Assembly: GCF_009936375.1 (NCBI RefSeq)
Contig: NZ_AP022333.1
Coordinates: 248,001 to 312,000 of the forward strand
DNA length: 64,000 bases
From: Methylosinus sp. C49
Lineage (GTDB): Bacteria > Pseudomonadota > Alphaproteobacteria > Rhizobiales > Beijerinckiaceae
Direction of reading: 5' to 3'
Part shown: piece after piece, positions 61,049 through 64,000 of the stretch
Layout: each line of letters starts with the position of its first letter
How positions within the stretch are numbered: position 1 is the stretch's first letter
The notes under the pieces: model-generated
Told to the model about the DNA's origin: nothing
Database searches by the model: none
Seen by the model: the letters and a program-made list of their open reading frames with translations, nothing else
Program-made: the position numbers and the translations under genes

Positions 61049-61279
61049 CTATCGCTCCGTTCTGGATGCGGCTTGTTCTTCCATGAACCGGCGCAGGGAA
61101 AGTGGGCGCATATCGGTCCAGACGCTTTCGATATGCGCAAGACAAGTCCTCTTGTCGCCCGAGACACCGGCGTCACGCCATCCCTCTGGAATCGGCTTGT
61201 AGTCGGGCCAAATCGAATACTGCTCTTCGTGATTTAATACGACGCGAAAATTCGTGTCCTCGCGATCGAAGCAATTCAT
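61049..61279 (-). CDS. MbtH-like protein, activator of A domains
   Basis: 76 residues with the family hallmarks: [19 protein letters not shown], then [20 protein letters not shown]. MbtH proteins bind the small N-terminal interface of adenylation domains and are often needed for their solubility or activity. The ATG at 61279 gives the usual [12 protein letters not shown]-terminus. It is the first gene of the leftward unit with thioesterase and hydroxylase, 69 bp downstream of an iron-starvation promoter. Confidence 0.95.
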   Translation of the reverse strand: MNCFDREDTNFRVVLNHEEQYSIWPDYKPIPEGWRDAGVSGDKRTCLAHIESVWTDMRPLSLRRFMEEQAASRTER

Positions 61280-61347
61280 AGGTCGTCGTCCTTTGCCGTT
61301 GACGCGCCGACACGATGGTCGGAAAGCGATAGGGATCGCTATCATAG

Positions 61348-61371
61348 ACGCGCGTGCGGCTCGCAGATTTA
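61348..61371 (-). promoter_or_regulatory. Iron-starvation sigma promoter 2 (mbtH-TE-hydroxylase)
   Basis: On the minus strand TAAAT (61367-61371), 16 bases, then CGTC (CGT at 61348-61350). Same TAAA-N17-CGTC form as promoter 1. It ends 69 bp upstream of the mbtH ATG and lies close to the oppositely directed promoter 3. Confidence 0.85.
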
Positions 61372-61411
61372 GAGGGCGTGGCCATTTTTATCGACCGAAT
61401 AAAATGCCGGC

Positions 61412-61435
61412 TAAACAACTGCCGCTCTCGTTCGT
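61412..61435 (+). promoter_or_regulatory. Iron-starvation sigma promoter 3 (acyltransferase-monooxygenase)
   Basis: On the plus strand TAAAC (61412-61416), 16 bases, then CGTC (CGT at 61433-61435). It ends 34 bp before the acyltransferase ATG, close to the 36 bp of promoter 1. It also shares the GG-pyrimidine preceding TAAA with promoter 1. Confidence 0.83.
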
Positions 61436-61468
61436 CATGTCAAAGAAGGATGTCACGTGGGAGCGTAG

Positions 61469-62518
61469 ATGGCCATGAGCGGCGCGCCGACATTGCAGCG
61501 CGAGTTGGAGCGGGCGGCGGCCGTCCCCTTGCAGCGGCCCGGCGGCCGTCGCTTCGAATGGATTTACGACGCGGAAAATCTCATGGTCCGCGATCTTTCG
61601 ACGGGAAGCACGACACATTGGTCGCTCCAGCGGCGCGGCGAGAGCGCAATGCTCGAATGCCGGGGAAATGCAGTCGATACGCTCGGGATCGACGAAATGG
61701 CCGTGGCTTTCGAGGTGTCGTTTCTCCACTGCCCCGACGCGCGTCGTCTCGATTTGCAACCCGCTGCGGGCAGTTTCGACGCCCTGCTCCAATCGGGTCT
61801 CGCAGCGCGCGACGAATCCGAGCGCATCTGCATTGTCCGCGACATGTTCTGGCGACGCTCGGAGTATTGGCGAGGGAATGCCTGCAATCGGACGCTTCCA
61901 TTGCGTTACGCGTTCACGCAGGGTCGGCGCCATCCGCTGCGCGAGCCGAAGCCGGATGGATTGCTCTATACGCGCTCTATTCCGTGGCTGAGAGCGACGC
62001 TGTCATTCAGAGTCATCGATCCGGAGGGCGACATCGCTCGCTTCCATCGATGGATGAACGACCCGGCCGTCGACGCCTTCTGGCAGGAGGCGGGCGACGT
62101 CGGCAAGCACCGCGCCTATCTTGCCGCCATCTCTTCCGATCCGCATGTCATCGGAGTCGTCGGCTGCTTCGATGACGACCCCTTTGGCTATTTCGAAATC
62201 TATTGGGCGAAGGAGGACCGCATCGCGCCATTTTGCGACGCCGACGATTTCGATCGAGGCTGGCACGTGCTGATCGGCGAGCCGTCATTCCGCGGAAAGC
62301 CCTTTGTGACGGCCTGGCTTCCGTCGATCTCCCATTATCTCTTTCTGGACGATCGCAGAACGCAGCGCATCGTGATCGAACCGCGCTCGGACAATCACAA
62401 GATGATCGGAAATCTCGTGAAGGGCGGCTACGCGATCGTCAAGGAATTCGACTTTCCGCACAAGCGCGCGACGCTCGCCACGCTGATGCGCGAAACGTTC
62501 TTCCGCGAAAGGCTTTGA
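61469..62518 (+). CDS. GNAT N-acyltransferase of hydroxamate siderophore biosynthesis (IucB/RhbD/AlcB type)
   Basis: 349 residues. The C-terminal half is the siderophore GNAT domain: FRVIDPEGDIARFHRWMNDPAVDAFW, GYFEIYWAKEDRI, GWHVLIGEPSFRGKPF and RIVIEPRSDNHKMIGNLVKGGY. The N-terminal 150 residues form the second, non-catalytic half usual in this family. It should acylate (probably acetylate) the N-hydroxylated side-chain amine of ornithine or lysine to make a hydroxamate. The ATG at 61469 has GGGAG five bases upstream. It precedes the N-monooxygenase in the same unit, so the two probably prepare residue X for the A domains of modules 1 and 4. Confidence 0.9.
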   Translation: MAMSGAPTLQRELERAAAVPLQRPGGRRFEWIYDAENLMVRDLSTGSTTHWSLQRRGESAMLECRGNAVDTLGIDEMAVAFEVSFLHCPDARRLDLQPAAGSFDALLQSGLAARDESERICIVRDMFWRRSEYWRGNACNRTLPLRYAFTQGRRHPLREPKPDGLLYTRSIPWLRATLSFRVIDPEGDIARFHRWMNDPAVDAFWQEAGDVGKHRAYLAAISSDPHVIGVVGCFDDDPFGYFEIYWAKEDRIAPFCDADDFDRGWHVLIGEPSFRGKPFVTAWLPSISHYLFLDDRRTQRIVIEPRSDNHKMIGNLVKGGYAIVKEFDFPHKRATLATLMRETFFRERL

Positions 62519-62561
62519 GCGTCGCGAACTCTCGTCTGTCTTGTCTCACATGGGGATGCAC

Positions 62562-63866
62562 ATGCGTATTTACGATCTCATCGGCATCGGCTTTGGCCCC
62601 TCCAATCTGGCGCTCGCGATCGCCTTGCAGGAGCAGAGCAACGCAGGGCAAGCGGAGCTGGACACACTGTTCATCGAGCGACAAAAGGAATTCTCCTGGC
62701 ACTCCAATATGCTCTTGGACCATGCCCATATGCAGATTTCTTTCCTGAAAGATCTCGTGACGCTGCGAAATCCGTCTAGCTCATTCAGTTTCCTCCGCTA
62801 TCTGCATGAAAAAAAGCGCCTGCAGGACTTCATCAATCTGAAGACTTTTTATCCCAGCAGGCTCGAGTTCAACGACTACCTCGCCTGGGCGGCCTCCCAT
62901 TTCGAAAACATTTGCACATATGGAGAAGAAGTTATCGATGTGCTACCAGAACTGCGAGACGGAGCGGTTTCTTTGCTCCGCGTCCGCTCGCGCGGTCGCA
63001 ATCGAGCGCTCCACGAGCGCCTCACGCGCAACCTCGTCGTCGGCGTCGGCGGCGCGCCAAACGTGCCCGACCGCTTCCTGCCTCTCGGAGCAGACCCGCG
63101 TGTGTTTCATTCGAGCCGCTACCTCAGCGAACTCGCTCGCCAAAAGGCTCCGAGAAAGATGGCTGTCATCGGCGCCGGCCAAAGCGCCGCCGAGGTCTTC
63201 ATGGATCTCCATAATCGAGGCGTCGGCGTCGATCTGATCATGCGGGCCCGCGCCATCAAGCCATCGGACGACAGCCCGTTCGTGAACGAGATATTCAATC
63301 CAGAATATGCGGATCATCTGTTCAAACAGCCGGACGATGAGCGCGCGGCGCTCATCGACGAATTCATGAACACAAATTACGCCGCGCCGGATCTCGCGCT
63401 GATCGAGCAAATCTACGACGTCTTCTACCGACAAAAGGTCGCTGAGGGCGACAAGCATCGCTTCCTGCGACGATACGACGTTGTGGACGCTTCGGCCGAA
63501 GCGGACGGCATTCGGCTCTCTCTCGCAAATCTCGATACGAACCAAATTGAAACCCAGACTTATGACGCGGTCGTTCTCGCGACGGGCTATTTACGGGAAT
63601 CGCACAATGCGCTCTTGCGTCCTCTCGTCGCTCATCTCGGGCCCTTCGCGGTCGACCGGCATTATTGCATCGTCAAGTCGCCGGATTTCCGGCCATCGAT
63701 CTTTCTTCAAGGATGTTGCGAAGCGACGCATGGGCTCAGTGACACGCTGCTGTCGATAACCGCCATTCGGACCGACGAAATCGGGTGGGCGGTCCGGGAG
63801 GCGCTGCGATGCGCTTCGCAAGACGCGGAGGGCGACGACGCCGCAACAGCGGACGAGGTTTATTGA
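62562..63866 (+). CDS. L-ornithine/L-lysine N-monooxygenase (PvdA/IucD family)
   Basis: 434 residues, flavin-dependent. FAD-binding GIGFGPSNLALAIAL is at the N-terminus; MLLDHAHMQISFLKDLVTLRNPSSSFSFLRYL is the family substrate/FAD region; NADPH-binding VIGAGQSAAEVF is near 200; the DDSPFVNEIFNPE motif and ATGY follow. It hydroxylates the side-chain amine, the first step to a hydroxamate; whether ornithine or lysine is used cannot be decided by eye. ATG 62562 is chosen among four nearby in-frame starts (62541 TTG, 62550, 62556, 62562) because TGGGGA lies six bases upstream and MRIYDLIGIGFGP is the family N-terminus. It follows the acyltransferase by 43 bp. Confidence 0.95.
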   Translation: MRIYDLIGIGFGPSNLALAIALQEQSNAGQAELDTLFIERQKEFSWHSNMLLDHAHMQISFLKDLVTLRNPSSSFSFLRYLHEKKRLQDFINLKTFYPSRLEFNDYLAWAASHFENICTYGEEVIDVLPELRDGAVSLLRVRSRGRNRALHERLTRNLVVGVGGAPNVPDRFLPLGADPRVFHSSRYLSELARQKAPRKMAVIGAGQSAAEVFMDLHNRGVGVDLIMRARAIKPSDDSPFVNEIFNPEYADHLFKQPDDERAALIDEFMNTNYAAPDLALIEQIYDVFYRQKVAEGDKHRFLRRYDVVDASAEADGIRLSLANLDTNQIETQTYDAVVLATGYLRESHNALLRPLVAHLGPFAVDRHYCIVKSPDFRPSIFLQGCCEATHGLSDTLLSITAIRTDEIGWAVREALRCASQDAEGDDAATADEVY

Positions 63867-64000
63867 ACGGGATGGGGGACAGAAGTCCGCGTTCGTTCGA
63901 CGCGTTCGGGGACCGCTCATAGATCGACGGCGTCGAATTCGAGGAACGCTGACAGACACCGCCCGGCTCGCTCTCTTCGGCGCCGTCATTCATAACAGAA
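63867..64000. other. Right-edge non-coding sequence
   Basis: 134 bp after the monooxygenase stop. I find no convincing gene start, hairpin terminator or TAAA-N17-CGTC promoter here. The expected TonB-dependent receptor is not visible and may lie further right. Confidence 0.4.

Noticed and set aside
61388-61933. Minus-strand frame opposite the siderophore acyltransferase
   Set aside because: The plus strand encodes a clear GNAT family protein with SD and promoter; the opposite frame shows no motif.
63736-63993. Possible minus-strand gene end at the right edge
   Set aside because: It overlaps the monooxygenase C-terminus, has no recognisable domain and no SD. It cannot be supported.

Overview
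The window is high-GC DNA from a bacterium, most likely an alphaproteobacterium of the Rhizobiales. That placement rests on overall codon and GC style, the DUF2384/RES toxin pair and the PepSY/DUF3325 iron cassette. No rRNA, tRNA or taxonomic marker gene is present, so it is an inference. I see no rRNA, tRNA, CRISPR array or complete insertion sequence.

Layout. (1) 1-7329, minus strand: the N-terminal 2,443 codons of a giant type I PKS / PUFA-synthase-like protein (FMN enoyl-reductase barrel, KS, AT, ACP, KR) that runs off the left edge. (2) 7842-9197: a lone GT4 glycosyltransferase, preceded by a 512-bp gap with a perfect 22-bp inverted repeat. (3) 9219-10140: a DUF2384 antitoxin / RES toxin module with its own promoter and palindromic operator, convergent with topoisomerase III (10158-12293, minus). 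(4) 12420-19645, minus: a four-gene operon of the trypsin/VMAP, MoxR and vWA type of NTP-dependent conflict system (Trypco2, trypsin-VMAP, MoxR ATPase, vWA-like/WD40 protein). Its last protein carries a complete GT4 glycosyltransferase at the C-terminus. I consider this the most novel system in the window. (5) 19681-63866: a complete-looking lipopeptide siderophore locus.

The siderophore locus has three colinear NRPS genes on the minus strand, joined by ATGA overlaps: FAAL-PCP-C-A(Asp)-PCP-C-A(Gln)+nMT-PCP; C-A(Asp)-PCP-C-A(Gly)-PCP; C-A(X)-PCP-C-A(Ser)+nMT-PCP-E-C-A(Ser)-PCP-C-A(X)-PCP-E. The predicted chain is acyl-Asp-(NMe)Gln-Asp-Gly-X-(NMe,D)Ser-Ser-D-X. X is probably a basic, hydroxamate-forming residue. 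Accessory genes are a PvdE-like exporter, an ECF sigma factor, a SyrP/TauD-like Asp beta-hydroxylase, a type II thioesterase, MbtH, a siderophore N-acyltransferase, an ornithine/lysine N-monooxygenase, an HSL-type hydrolase, and a DUF3649/PepSY/DUF3325 inner-membrane iron cassette. The TonB receptor is not in the window.

Regulation. Three sites of the form TAAA-N17-CGTC, the OrbS/PvdS iron-starvation sigma promoter form, precede exactly the three biosynthetic transcription units: exporter+NRPS, mbtH-TE-hydroxylase, and acyltransferase-monooxygenase. This ties the local ECF sigma factor to the whole cluster. The long minus-strand operon runs into a strong intrinsic terminator at 19681-19709. 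The two A(X) domains of the last NRPS are a 1,719-bp repeat that looks identical at nucleotide level, which suggests recent gene conversion or duplication keeping both metal-ligand positions the same.
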